Source: Mytilus galloprovincialis (lineage: Eukaryota > Mollusca > Bivalvia > Mytilida > Mytilidae). From it: 64,000 nucleotides of DNA. How positions within the stretch are numbered: position 1 is the first letter of the stretch; the number at the start of each line of letters is the position of its first letter. The notes under the pieces were generated by a model. It did no database searches. It was not told the DNA's origin and saw nothing but the letters and a program-made list of their open reading frames with translations. Shown piece after piece: positions 50,101 through 61,899 of this stretch. The DNA lies in contig NC_134845.1 of assembly GCF_965363235.1 (NCBI RefSeq), forward strand, positions 33,280,154 through 33,344,153, read 5' to 3'. A program made the position numbers and the translations under genes.

Positions 50101-51013
50101 CATAAGCTGACTTCAGTAAAAAATACTGAAATGCGAGTGGACATAGAGAATTTTAAAGGTGAAAAGAGGTATGCCAAATACTCAAAATTCAGTATTGGAG
50201 GTGCTGCCTCGAAATATAAACTAACAGTTGGTGGATATTCTGGAAATGCAGGTAATTAGGTTAACCATACTATGCAAAATACTAATAAACTAGACTTCCT
50301 TCAAATCAAAAGTGCAAATTGATAAATGGCGTATACCAGTATATTTTATTTTTTATTTAGATACAGTAAGTTTCATAGTATTCAGCTTTTTAATCCAGAT
50401 GTTCGTCTAACTTTGATTTGTTTTCCTTTGTGTCATTCGTATTTTCTTTTGATTTGTTCATCCTAATTTCTCAAAACTTTTGTGAATTGACAAAACTTAA
50501 TATGAAAAGATTCCGTTGTTTTCATAATTTCATGTTTAAATATATTGGGTTCAGTAACAATGAGAAAGCAACTTACGACATAGTAAGACCAGGAAGAAGA
50601 TTAACTGTGTTCAATAAAAGAAAAGTTTATGCACTGTATGTAATATTCCAAAACATTTAGACACATTCTGAATACTTAGTATAGCATAAGATATGACTCA
50701 AACTTATGATTCAATCAAAACAAAATGTGTTCAATTTTATTTTCTAGGCGATGCGTTTGCAGCCTCTAATCACAACGGGAAGAAATTCACTACATCTGAC
50801 CAAGACAATGATGAATATAAAGCAAACTGTGCATTAATTCATCAAAGAGTTGGTGGCGGTTGGTGGTTCAATGCATGTGAATCTGTCTGTTTTACATTTC
50901 CATATGCAAACAATAAGAAAGGTATAACAAGAGGAAATCTTATACAATGGGAGCAATGGAAGGGTTCCGAATATTCTCTGAAATATGCTACGATGATGAT
51001 ACGGAGAGTTTAA
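47127..51013 (+). CDS. FReD-B: secreted fibrinogen-related domain protein
   Basis: Tandem paralogue of FReD-A, 281 aa. Six exons: 47127-47232, 48305-48385, 48637-48767, 49356-49452, 50087-50251, 50748-51013 (846 bp; phases 1,1,0,1,1). The first five exons equal FReD-A exon lengths exactly (106, 81, 131, 97, 165 bp); the last is two codons longer. A signal peptide ([20 protein letters not shown]) is followed by [16 protein letters not shown] and a complete fibrinogen domain: [60 protein letters not shown], a DQDND calcium motif and the C-terminus [11 protein letters not shown]. As in FReD-A, the loop after WWFN reads [14 protein letters not shown], not SNLNG. Intron 2 is only 251 bp. An AATAAA lies at 51028-51033, just after the stop. 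Role inferred: soluble pattern-recognition lectin. Confidence 0.9.
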
Positions 51014-51299
51014 TTCGAGGATGAAAAAATAAAAAAAAAATATCTGATTTTCCATTGTTCTTTTTTAGTTCACATTTATGTATTTTACTTATTATTTCGA
51101 ATTATGAAGTATATTAAATCTTTTTTTAAGCCATTACTTATCTTAACTAGTGCTGAAAAATTCAACATAACTTCAGTTGCATAATATAAAGAGCGCACTA
51201 AATTTCCTGAAGTTTGATAGTATAAAATAAGTCACTTCTGATCTGACCATCAGAGTAAAATGCCCTCCTTTCATAATTTCGTATATTTATTTTATTATC

Positions 51300-51990
51300 C
51301 AGAGTCTGAGAAACATGATGAACAAGGGGTATGCCAAAGAACGTCTCGTCGTTTTTCTAAACAAAAGTTTATCTGAAGGTACCAAGACCTTGTTGATATT
51401 ATTTTTACTGTTTAGTCTGTTTTGGTGATATTCTTTTGTCGTGTCTCTGTTATTATACATCCCGTCTTTCTGTTATTATTCTTTGATTTTTTTTGTATTC
51501 TTGTCGTTCATTGTTGCTGATATGCTTTGTCTGTATGCCTTTTTGTGTTTCTTTGTTACATATATCGTGGCTCTGTACTAAATCATTCTGTCATTGTGTT
51601 ATTGTACCATTGTTAATGTTTATTTATAAATTTGTTTCGTTTTTATAGTGATTAAGATAATAACACAATATTGACTGCTGTACTCCTATTTTTGACATTT
51701 TTACCTATTATGTCTATCTTGTTTTGTTCAAACATCGGTGTCAATATAATGGAATTTTATGCGACTTTCATGCAAGTAAGAGGTTAAGCTAGCTATCAAA
51801 CCAGGTTTAATCCCCCGTTTTCTACATACGAAATTTATCAAATATATCAAGTTAGGAATTATGACAGTTGTTGTTTGTTCGTTTGAGGTGTTTGAGATTT
51901 TGATTTTGCCATTTGATTAGCAACTTTTCATTTTTAATTTTCCTCGGAGTTCAGTATTTTTGTGATTTTACTTTTTTAGACATTTTCAAC
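51300..51990 (+). repeat. Retroposon-like 3' tail (families F and an RT-element tail)
   Basis: 51310-51410 reads like the end of a short protein (GYAKERLVVFLNKSL) and is followed by T-rich, stop-poor DNA and then family F (51735-51990: ATGGAATTTTATGCGACTTTC, AACCAGGTTTAATCCCCCG, TTTTGCCATTTGATTAGC). It is likely the decayed 3' end of a reverse-transcriptase element. The class is not resolved. Confidence 0.35.
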
Positions 51991-52854
51991 AAGTGTTCTA
52001 CAGTTATTCCAAGTATTGAAGCTTTCATTTACAAAAACAACCATATTTTTTTTACTTTTTGATAAAATTACGGATATGCATTGTAACTGTTTTGGTTAAA
52101 ATATGTTACATTTTCTTCATGACTGAGCCCGGATTAGAGGTTTTATTCCACATCGAATCAGTTTTAATACCCCTTGACAGTGTATTAGAAGATTTTGATT
52201 GCCTACTTCCTCCCAAACCATGGATTGAACTCGAACTTTATAACCTGAATTAATTGTCAGCATCGCTATTGTTTTTGTATATAAAAGTAATGTTGGTAGT
52301 TTTGGAAGTTGCGTTTTTAAAATACATGTGAAAAAGAAATAGATGACACTCAGGGTTTTAAGTGATGATTCGTTCATTTTAGACATGTATTTGGAGCTTG
52401 GATGTAGAAGAAAATGTTGGTCTAATATCAATAATATAATTATAAGTATATTGTTAATTTTCGTCGTGAACTTCTTAAGCAGAATGTTTTATCACTTTTA
52501 AACAAGTGTGGACACAGATGAGTGTGGATAGTATGTTTGGATGTTTGACAGTGTCTTATGACAAAAGGGAGTTCTATGTTTTTCTATATGGTGTTATAAA
52601 CTGTGTTGCACGATGACAACCAACCTGAGCATTAGGAGTATTGTTTATTTAATATTTATTTTTTATGTTCAAGACGGGCATGAAAGAGACAGTAATTACA
52701 TTAGTTACCGAATGAGTATGATAGAATATGTTCCACATCTTTGATTTTGGATACATTTTGTAGCCAGGAGAGCAACACATAATAGGTTCATTTTTTCATG
52801 TGTTTTTTTTTCTAAATGGGAGATGATATATAGATTTGATAGCATAATATAAGT

Positions 52855-53115
52855 AGCCTGTAATTCAGTGATTGTCGTTTGTTTGTGTGTTACATATTCG
52901 CTTTTCGTTTATTTTTTGTACATAAATAAGGCCGTTAGTTTTCTCGTTTGAATTGTTTTACATTGTCATTTCGGGGCCTTTTATAGCTGATAATAGGGTT
53001 ATTGGCTTCACTCATTGTTGATGGCCATATTGTGACCTGTAGTTGTTAATTTCTGTGTCATTTTAGTCTCTTGTGGAGAATTGTCTCATTGGCACTCATA
53101 CCGCAATTTTTTTAA
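52855..53115 (+). repeat. Dispersed repeat family B copy
   Basis: CCTGTAATTCAGTGATTGTC, AAGGCCGTTAGTTTTCTCG, TCGGGGCCTTTTATAGCTG, GGCCATATTGTGACCTG, TTGTCTCATTGGCACTCATA then T-rich. One of the more complete copies. Confidence 0.7.
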
Positions 53116-53199
53116 GTGTTTGCTTACTATTTGTATGGTTCTATTTATATTATTTTGTGGTGGATCATCAGTATCATTAGTAAATTTTTTGTTAAATTG

Positions 53200-54440
53200 T
53201 TCCTCAGATTAGAATACATTTATTAGTTTAATTTTTAGTAATGACAATACCTGACATGATGCTTGGGGCTAGATGATCTAGGAAGTAAACCTTTGTGCTG
53301 ATTTTTATCAATTCTTTGATAATATCTTCTCCAAATCTGTTTGAAGCAAAGAAAAATTTTGACCAATATGACAATGATTTCACCAAAAGAACCTTTGTGC
53401 GCATGCTTCAATGACTTACAATGTATAACTGCTCCAAAAGTAATCTGATAGAATTTCAAGTATGTCAAGTGGATATTATCAACAGCTACTTAATTAGTCT
53501 TAATATGTCTAAATATCTAAAAAGTTAATAGTATTCAAAAGGTTATGCAAAATAATTCTCTTTTCATTTTTTTTTTATTATATGGATACAAATATAAATG
53601 ATACATGTACCAATACAGTATCTGTTGTGGTATGAAAGTGTAGTAATTAACATTTACTGTAACAATGTTAATTCACACAAATTAAGAAATAAACAAATGA
53701 ATGAAAAATGTTGAACATGTACAATGAAACATAGTTTAAGAAATCGATTAGGCCAGATAGGCCTTATAGTTTTTTTTAAAAACATAATTGAAGGACCATT
53801 TACACTCAGGACCGGGTCATCATTAGGCAGTACAGATGTATTATAATAATCTAGCATCATATTGCTAGTATCGGGAGAAGCGTTGTCGGGTAAATTTGGT
53901 CTTTTTTTAAAATTTGGTCAATGGACATATAATGTTTGTTTCAAATCGAAACAGAATGCTTTTATCTCCCTATTACTTACATTGTACATAGAGGTGATAA
54001 ATCCTTGTACATGAGAGTTGTCTGTCAAATCTTTATTTCACAAAGAATGAATTGCATAACAATGAACTGAGCTGAAAGCAAAGTACTTTAATAGTACACT
54101 TAGACAAAGAGCTAAATCCAGTGATATACTTTGTACTACAGGTCCTTCATGAACATCCATCGACCAAAACCATATTCTCAATAACATGCCATACTACATG
54201 GTTGGGTCAGAAGTCCTTAAAAAGACATGATTTTTTTAATCGTATTTTTAAGTATATATGCACAGATTAAAACTTTCTTGTGGTATAATCATTCAGTATC
54301 TAGCAACTATCAATTTGCTTCATGCACAAATTGATATTATAGGTTGAGTGCCCCTCTGTTGGAAATAAGAACACACCTCCACCTAATTTTAGTCAACTGA
54401 TGAACAAACATTCAAAACTATAAAATGTTATCTAAGAATT
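53200..54440. other. Unassigned stretch with possible minus-strand exon-like pieces
   Basis: Minus-strand pieces look protein-like without identity: 53335-53250 after TTCAAACAG (FGEDIIKELIKISTKV in one frame), and 53915-53740 (NLPDNASPDTSNMM, LPNDDPVLSVNGPSIMF). AATAAAG appears on the minus strand near 54035. I could not join these to each other or to the candidate exon at 55764-55884 in a consistent phase, so they may be repeat remnants. Confidence 0.25.
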
Positions 54441-54879
54441 GTCAGTGTCTATTTACCATTGCCACTGAATCAGTGATATATGTACAGTACACATAATTAT
54501 ATACATGTAAGACTAAAATTTTAAAGTACATATATAAGACTAAAACTGACATTCTGTCTTTACTGACAACTTCATTCCCCAAGTCATTTTCAAATCTGAC
54601 TTTTTGATAAAATAAGATTCCATATCTACATGTACAACCAATGAAAATCAAATATCCCTCTAATAGACTAGCATTGAAATCCCTGTTTTCTAAAATGGTA
54701 GCTAGGTGGAACCTAAAACTAAAAAAAATTGAAACAATATATCTTAAATATTTCAAATGCATGTACATGTACATGTAATGATATAAATTTTCCAAAATTC
54801 GCTATATTTTTCTTTTGTTTGTCCTAGATGTCTTTTAATTACATTCAGTTTGGTGTGGGTTGATGTTTGACTGTTGTAC

Positions 54880-55640
54880 ATAACAGGGTGCAGCTTTATA
54901 CACAGCAGAGGTCGAACCCGGATCATTTGGGAAACCCCAAGAATTCAATTTTTGAATAAAATCTAATAAAGTTCAGTTTTGAACCCTTTAGACCTTAATG
55001 ACGTAGACCAATTTAAAAATAAATAGATATCAAGATTCTAAATACACGGTTAGATTCAGCATTTCAAGAAACACCAATAATTAAATTGTTAATGAAATCA
55101 AACAAAGTTTAATTTTGAACCTTTTGGCCTCTATTTCCTACACTGTTGGGACCAAAACTCCCAAAATCAATTCCAACCTTCCTTTTGAGGTTATTAACCT
55201 TGTGTTTAAATGTCATTGATTTCTATTCATTTGCAGTAAAGTTATTGAGCGAAAACCAAGAAAAATGCTTATTTGGGCCCTTTTAGTTTTAGGGCCCTTA
55301 ATTCCTTAACTGTTCGGACCAAAACTCCAAAAATCAATCCTAACCTTCCTATTGTGATCATTAAACTTGTGTTTAAATTTCATTGATTTCTATTCACTTA
55401 TACTTAAATTATTGTGCGAAAACCAAGAAAAATGCTTATTCGGGCCCTTTTTTGGCCCGTAATTCGTAAACTATTGGGACCCAGCCCTCAATATCAATCC
55501 CAACCTTCCTTTAGTGGTATTGAACTTTCTGTTTAAAATTTATAAAAATCCATTCACTAAAACTAAAGATATTGTCTTGAAACTAAATGCGTCTTCGGAA
55601 GAAGAGGCGACGACAACATAATACCATTGTAAAACAAATT
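54880..55640. repeat. ~167-bp degenerate tandem repeat
   Basis: Three to four diverged units carrying AACCAAGAAAAATGCTTATT (about 55252 and 55420), GGGCCCTTTT, GGGACCAAAACTCC-like and AATCCTAACCTTCCT blocks. Spacing between equivalent blocks is about 167 bp. The outer parts (54880-55090) are more diverged. Non-coding. Confidence 0.7.
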
Positions 55641-55763
55641 TTTGTCGTATAAAAATTGTCACTTGACCAACAGAAAAACCTAACATTTTGTGTATGTCCA
55701 ATGCATTATTGGAACCGATTTTAGCAAATGACCCTTAGATTCAAGTCACCTTATATCACTTAC

Positions 55764-55884
55764 TATTGTCAGCTGACCAGATAATCTGTCCCACTTCATA
55801 CAACAATCCCGTTTCCATTGTGGCATCAGTTATTTTGTATTGTGAAGTCAAAATTTTACAGGAACCTGGGTGATGTCCAGTCAT
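55764..55884 (-). CDS. Candidate first coding exon of an unidentified gene
   Basis: Not recognised. On the minus strand an exon 55990-55764 is bounded by TACTGTAACAG and a strong donor (AATA|GTAAGTG). From a good-context start (GCCATGA, ATG at 55884) it encodes 40 codons beginning MTGHHPGSCKILTSQYKI and ending IIWSADN. A possible non-coding first exon ends at 56361 with GAAG|GTAAGT, and a promoter-like cluster lies upstream at 56521-56583. The exon begins with two short upstream ATGs that stop quickly. No downstream exon could be joined in phase, so this may be a gene fragment. Confidence is low. Confidence 0.3.
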
Positions 55885-56099
55885 GGCAGACAAATAGCAA
55901 TAAGATGTAACTTGTTTAGGAAAACATGACCTAAAACCTCCTCCATATAAGACACAAATACATGGAAACCGAATCAAAATCACCAAACAGCTGTTACAGT
56001 AAATGGACTAAAGAGTATATGACTTTTAAACAAATGTAGAGGAAAATGACGAGGAAGGGGCCAAATAGAGTTCAAGGGGAGCAAATTAGAGGGAAATTT

Positions 56100-56330
56100 T
56101 AAAGTTGAGTCATCTTTTTAGACGCAAGTTAAATGAGAGGGGACAGGACCTTTTTCGGGACGTCGGGATCTGGTGTTTTTAAGTTTGGGATTTCGGGATT
56201 GACACTTTCGGGGTCAGTGATAACTTTTTTCGAATTTCGGGATGAAGGATTTGATATTTTTTAAATTCGGGACCTCAAGATTTCATGTTTGTAAGCCGGG
56301 GATCTCGGGATCAGGACCCCTCCGATCCCC
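56100..56330. repeat. CGGGA-rich degenerate repeat
   Basis: Diverged repeats of TCGGGATC / TTCGGGAC blocks (GGGACGTCGGGATC, GGGATCTCGGGATCAGGACC). Non-coding; it lies in the presumed first intron of the candidate gene. Confidence 0.5.
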
Positions 56331-56520
56331 CTTCCTAAATAATGACTTATTTAGACTTACCTTCTAATTCTATATGAAAAAAATCACAACTCAGAACAGG
56401 AATAATATGACACTATGTCTAATTTACTTCGACTACTGATATGCAACCCTAAAAACAGACACAAAAATATCATAAAATAGTGATTGAAAGATTGATTGCA
56501 CTTTGAATATATCCTTCAGA

Positions 56521-56583
56521 CACGTGTTACATGAGCCGGTTTGTTTACAAATAATAATGTCACGTGCTCGCGCATTGACGTCA
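56521..56583. promoter_or_regulatory. Promoter-like cluster: two CACGTG boxes and a CRE
   Basis: CACGTG at 56521-56526 and 56561-56566, and a perfect CRE palindrome TGACGTCA at 56576-56583, within 63 bp and in the most CpG-rich short stretch nearby (GTGCTCGCGCATTGACGTCA). Direction is undetermined; it could serve the candidate minus-strand gene or be bidirectional. Confidence 0.4.
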
Positions 56584-56929
56584 CAATTTGCATCGATCTT
56601 GCAATACACTACACAGTTCACTCATACAGAACCAGTTATCATGCAAACATGCAACGTGAATTTGATTGATTATCAAATAATACAGAAATAATGCATGTAC
56701 AGTTTTAGAAGAAATTAGTTCATCAAATAGATTAGATTTTCACTTTTTACACGAATAGGTCGGGTTGACATTTCTGTCATCGGGGATAATATTGAGATAT
56801 ATAAAATAAGACAGTCAAAAATGTTTAGAGAAGCACATCTCGAGAACCTTAACATCAATAAGCCATACTTACCAAAATTACTCTATATTAATAAAGGTCC
56901 GTGTAACACTTATCAATTCATAGTTTTAA

Positions 56930-57180
56930 AAAGTTTTGAAATTTTAGGTATTTGGAATTTTGATAAAAGTTTTAAAATATCAAAATTCCAAATTGTGTAA
57001 AAGTTTTGAAATTTTGAAATTTTAACCAAATAATTAAAATGTTGAAATTCTAAATATCGTTTTTAAATTTGATAGTTTAGAAATTTGATTAAACTATTGA
57101 AATACTAAACCTAGCGTGCAATTTTGATTATTTCACTTTTTGAAAGTTTGATTTTTAATTTTTTGATTAAGATATCAAGG
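56930..57180. repeat. AT-rich low-complexity tract
   Basis: Interleaved AAATTTTGAAATTTT-type words on both strands over about 250 bp, with no unit length. Nothing else is seen. Confidence 0.6.
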
Positions 57181-58281
57181 TTCAGATGACATAGCAATTA
57201 CAGGCAACCGTATATGCATACAGACTTCAAATATGAGGAAAACTGTCCCGACATGAAAAGTATCCCCGCTAAAAAAATGAGGGATATTTTGCTGCTTTAA
57301 AATAAGGGTAAAAAGATGTAGTCTTTTTAACTTAAATAAAGGGTGGGGTAGTCATTACCATAAGAACAACTTTTCTAAAAGATGATTCCACATATATTCA
57401 TTGTATTTTCAATTAATAATAAATATTGAAGTGTATCTCAGGCATCTGAGAACAGACTATTGAATTGAATCGGTACATCTATACATTTTTGTTCAGGGTC
57501 AATGACATCAATTTTTTGGCCTCTCTAATAGACGTCCAATTTTTAGCTTCTCGAATTGACGTCAGGTTTATGGCCATATGCAAAGATCCAAACGCCGAGA
57601 TATTTGGCCTGACATGCTACATTATATATGGAAATGTCCAAAACAAATGAACAACACTGAAAATTGGGACTGAAAAGATTTATACATGTTATACCAACTG
57701 AAACTTCGATTGTCTGAGAGAGATGTAAAGACAGTTCTATGTCAATATGTTCACAACAAAATAAAAATATAAATTTGTTGAAAAATGTCTAACAAAGTCC
57801 AAATTATAATACTCTCAAAACAGTTAGCTTTAGATCTTTATTTTGTCCATTGTTGAAGACTGATTGTTGCCCTCTATATGTTCTATATGTCGTTTTGTTT
57901 TCTTTGTCATTGGGTCCTCATTGACATATACTCGCATGTAATTTATCAATGTGAATATAAATGAAATTCGTCAAAGTAGAACCTTACCCCCCTCCCTATC
58001 CTTTTCTAGATAAAAATAAGGATGGGGTGGGAGTGTACCTTCGGGTGTACCTCCCTATTTCTTGATTCTACTGTGATAGTCGAGTTTGTCATATCTTTAC
58101 ACCGTCATTGCTAGAATTTCAAACTCTGTGACTATACATGTACATGTATATATTTGTTTTGTTATTGGTAATTTCGATATGGCAGTATGGTATTTGCGGA
58201 ATTCCCATGTAAATGCCATGAGTCAATTGGGATATAAAGTATCATAAAATTGAGCTGTGTTCATTAAGAAACAAATACAAA

Positions 58282-58415
58282 CATACGTTTATCATACAAC
58301 TCAAAATGTAAACAACCCCTAAAATACAATGTTATATGGAATTGTCCAACATATATTTATCATACGACTCAAAATGTAAACAACCCCTAAAATACAATGT
58401 TATAGAGAATCGTCC
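58282..58415 (+). repeat. Direct duplication of about 66 bp
   Basis: Two adjacent copies: ACATACGTTTATCATACAAC and ACATATATTTATCATACGAC, each followed by TCAAAATGTAAACAACCCC and TAAAATACAATGTTATA, then GGAATTGTCC or GAATCGTCC. A third GGAATTGTCCACACCG is near 58951. Confidence 0.7.
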
Positions 58416-58476
58416 ATAGCAGGTGAAAGACAGAGAATTCACGAATACACGGTTTCCGCTGATTTTGTCAGTTGGT

Positions 58477-58584
58477 TAGTCCAAATAATTATGACGTCTT
58501 GGAAGGCTATTTCTTCCTGTCGAAGTAAGGCGTCAAAGAAAAAAAATCTAATAGCCTTTCAACATGTCATTATTATTTGGACTA
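58477..58584. mobile_element. 108-bp hairpin MITE
   Basis: Termini TAGTCCAAATAATTATGAC and GTCATTATTATTTGGACTA are inverted repeats; GGCTATT / AATAGCC continue the stem inward. TA at both ends suits a TA duplication. CAGTTGG flanks the element on both sides. No coding capacity. Confidence 0.65.
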
Positions 58585-59339
58585 TCAGTTGGTATGACTG
58601 ACATTAGATGAAATAAAATAGATATGTCAGCTGATAAAATATTCAATAGTTTTTTGTTGGTTGAAATGTCCTGAAATGTGATGGGTTTATGCAGCACATG
58701 TATCCCTTTACCAGTTCACTGCCTTCAGTTTTGAAAAATAGACTACAGTAGAGACTAAATGGGAACTAAATGTGTACAAACCTGACATCTAACTATGTTG
58801 TAGAAAATGTGATCATCAATTTATCAAAAATATATACACAGAGAACAATATATTTCACAATACATATGCATTAATCCAAATTTACATCCATTCGTACGGT
58901 CTCAATAGAAGAATTTCCCGCGGAAATGTCATGTGATATATATATATATATGGAATTGTCCACACCGATACAGGTGAAATACGTAAAATAATAATTGTGG
59001 ACACAGCAATAAGATCAGATATAAGACCCTCATGAGCTCGGTGTAAAGTAAAAAAATGTAAAAATCAATTATTAAATAAATTTGTTCGATTAACCTTGAA
59101 GTGAAGACTAATAAAAATTTGCGTGTATAGAGTGAACCCCCTAAATAAAATAATACTGTGTTCTTGACGACTTCCCACCGCGATGATCGATAGAAATGAC
59201 ATTTTCCTATATAGTATGTTAACCATTACTGTTTCAAAGATAAGCACTAGATGTTTCAGCTTTAAAGTTTTGATATTGACCGATTAAATTTCAGGTTGTA
59301 GAATAATCGTCTATAACATTCATATTGTACAAATGTATT

Positions 59340-60350
59340 GATTCGCTCGTGCATGTAACAATGTTTTAGATTTTAACGAGAGTAATTTATGTATTACTGA
59401 AAAATTATTACACCAGGGTTTTCGATATCACAAACTAGTCAAAACATTTACTAAATTTTATTATCGGTAGAAGAACATCATTCGTAAATATAGCTCAACA
59501 TGCAGACTTCTTATACGTTCAGATATTTCACATCCAATTTTTTATGGAAATATTCTTTATAAAGCACAAAGGTGTCAGTATTCACCTCAAAAACTAATCA
59601 AACCTTTGAATAGACTTATTAAGAAGGAATATAGTTACAATACTGTTGTCAGGTCATCAAAGATTGCATATTTTGGCGTTAATATTGATTCACTTATAAG
59701 GTCTTTGCATCGGAACTAAACACATTTAATCAAAAACCAGTTGTTGGCATGACACGGGTTATGTTCTTCTCATATATGTTATGATAGTATGATACTAAAC
59801 CCCTAACGGGAAGAATTGCGCCTGATGTTCATATGATGAAATCATAATCTTTCAGTCAGTTTAATTGAAGTCTGGAGCTGGCATGTCAGTTAACTGCTAG
59901 TAGTCTGTTGTTATTTATGTATTATTGTCGTTTTGTTTATTTTCTTTGGTTACATCTTCTGACATCGGACTCGGACTTCTCTTGAACTGAATTCTAATGT
60001 GCGTATTGTTTTGCGTTTACTTTTCTACATTGGCTAGAGGTATAGAGGGAGGGTTGAGATCTCACAAACATGTTTAACCCCGTCGCATTTTTGCGCCAGT
60101 CCCAAGTCAGGAGCCTCTGGCCTTTGTTAGTCTTGTGTTATTTTAATTTTAGTTTCTTGTGTACAATTTGGAAATTAGTATGGCGTTCATTATCACTGAA
60201 CTAGTATATATTTGTTTAGGGGCCAGCTGAAGGACGCCTCCGGGTGCGGGAATTTCTCCCTACATTGAAGACCTATTGGTGACCTTCTTCTGTTGTTTTT
60301 TTTTTTCTATGGTCGGGTTGTTGTCTCTTTGGCACATTCCCCATTTCCAT
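59340..60350 (+). mobile_element. Decayed 3' end of a reverse-transcriptase retroelement
   Basis: 59368-59719 reads as a degraded protein with blocks GFRYHKLVKTFTKFYYR, SHPIFYGNILYKAQ, LIKPLNRLIKKEYSYNT and AYFGVNIDSLIRSL. I recognise these as the C-terminal part of a reverse-transcriptase-type protein common in bivalve genomes. It is followed by a long 3' tail (59720-60350) with GGACTCGGACTTCTCTTGAA, CCTCCGGGTGCGGG and GGGTTGTTGTCTCTTTGGCA. The copy is 5'-truncated and broken. The family (Penelope-like or LINE) is not settled. Confidence 0.5.
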
Positions 60351-60364
60351 TCTCAATTTTATTT

Positions 60365-60540
60365 CAATTAAACTCATCATAGATACCAGGACTAAATTTT
60401 GTATATACGCCAGACGCGCGTTTCGTCAACAAAAGACTCATCAGTGCACTCGAATCCAAAAAAAAAATAAAAATGCCAAATAAAGTACAAAGTTGAAGAG
60501 CATTATGATCCAAAACTCCTAAAAGTTCAACTGATCCGCT
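60365..60540 (+). repeat. Dispersed repeat family A copy
   Basis: AAACTCATCATAGATACCAG, GCCAGACGCGCGTTTCGTC, AAAAGACTCATCAGTG, GTACAAAGTTGAAGAGCATT and CCTAAAAGTT. It abuts the 3' tail of the retroelement, with the AAACTCATC opening directly after a T-rich run. Confidence 0.75.
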
Positions 60541-61094
60541 GGAGCTTACGTTTCAATTTGCATAAGGGCAGTCTATTCGAAGATGTGTGTGAACAGGATG
60601 ATTGCCGTTATAATTATTATTGATTTCCATTCATCTATCAGTGTCACCAAACGGATATACAAATGTATGTCTGTACACTTCATTGATGAGCTTATCCTAA
60701 AACACCTATCTATAGTTGGACTTGTTTATTATAAGCGAACCGGTAAAACCCCGCCCAGTCAAGTGAAATAAATCGAGTAATACAAACATGTATGTATTCA
60801 TCGATATAACTCTTGCAAAAACTTGATACAAACTAAACAAATTAATATATGGGGAACACGTTTTTATATGGGAAACACGTTTTTAGAGAAATAAAAAGAA
60901 CAAATTTATGTGACGTCACTTTGGGCGTTGCATTGAATATGGCTAACAGGGCTGTAATTTTGTAATGTATTCGTTTTTATTCTTTAGCTAGTCACCACTT
61001 AAGTTTAATCATGTATATTTATTATATAGTCATTTTATAAAATTTACTGTTTGCAAAACTATGAATTATTCTTGATAATAATGATGTTTTTGTC

Positions 61095-61235
61095 CGAGGC
61101 GGATAACCCTGGCCTCGCAACTTTTAGGAACGTTTGGTCCTCGGCGATCTTCAACTTTGTAGTTGTTATGGCTTTCAAACTTTTTACATCTGAGCATAGT
61201 TTTGTGTGGACGTAGCGCGCGTCTGGTGTATAAAA
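61095..61235 (-). repeat. Dispersed repeat family A, reverse copy
   Basis: Complement of the family: CTTTTAGGAACGTTTGGTCC, TCTTCAACTTTGTAG, GGACGTAGCGCGCGTCTGG. More diverged than 60365-60540. Confidence 0.6.
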
Positions 61236-61249
61236 CTATTTTTTTTTAA

Positions 61250-61640
61250 CCTGTTACCTTTTGATGGCTATTATTTGTTTGTTTCTCTGTCCTATATTTT
61301 CTCCCATTTATCTGTTTATTTATTGAAACTCTGTCGTGTAATGTTGTCATTTTAATGTTTTAATTAACACTGCCATTAAAGCGGGAGGTTTGACATGCCA
61401 CAAAACCAGGTTCAACCCATCATTCTTTCATAAAATGTCCTGTACCAAGTCAGAAAATGGCCATTGTTATATTATAGTTCGTTTCTGTGTGTGTTACATT
61501 TCGCTGTTGTGTCTCTGTTGTGTCGTAGTTCTCTTATATTTGATACGTTTCCCTTAGTTTTAGTTTGTTACCCGGATTTGTTTTTTCTCTATCGATTTAT
61601 GAATTTTAAACAGCGGTATATACTACTGTTGCCTTTATTT
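61250..61640 (-). repeat. Dispersed repeat family D, reverse copy
   Basis: Complement of the 3525-4075 element: AAGCGGGAGGTTTGACATGC, AACCAGGTTCAACCC, TCGTTTCTGTGTGTGTTACA, AACAGCGGTATATACTACTG. Non-coding. Confidence 0.7.
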
Positions 61641-61899
61641 AGAAGAAATGTTAAATGCTGATGTTGCAAGATGACCTAAGAAAAATCTATACTTGCATAA
61701 AATGTTTACAAGTAAGCATTGTAAGAGTAAAAAATTATGACGAGAAAAATTTAACATAAACATATGAACTAAAAATTCGAATTTTGAATCAATATTCTTG
61801 AAATTGACACTTGTTTGAAATAAACATAGTTATGAATGAAAACAACACATAACAAGGGAAAATTATTAATGCTTCATATTACCAGGGGAAAATGTTAAT

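Noticed and set aside
52117-52431. 104-codon minus-strand frame
   Set aside because: No domain, no signal, no splice context, and unremarkable composition.
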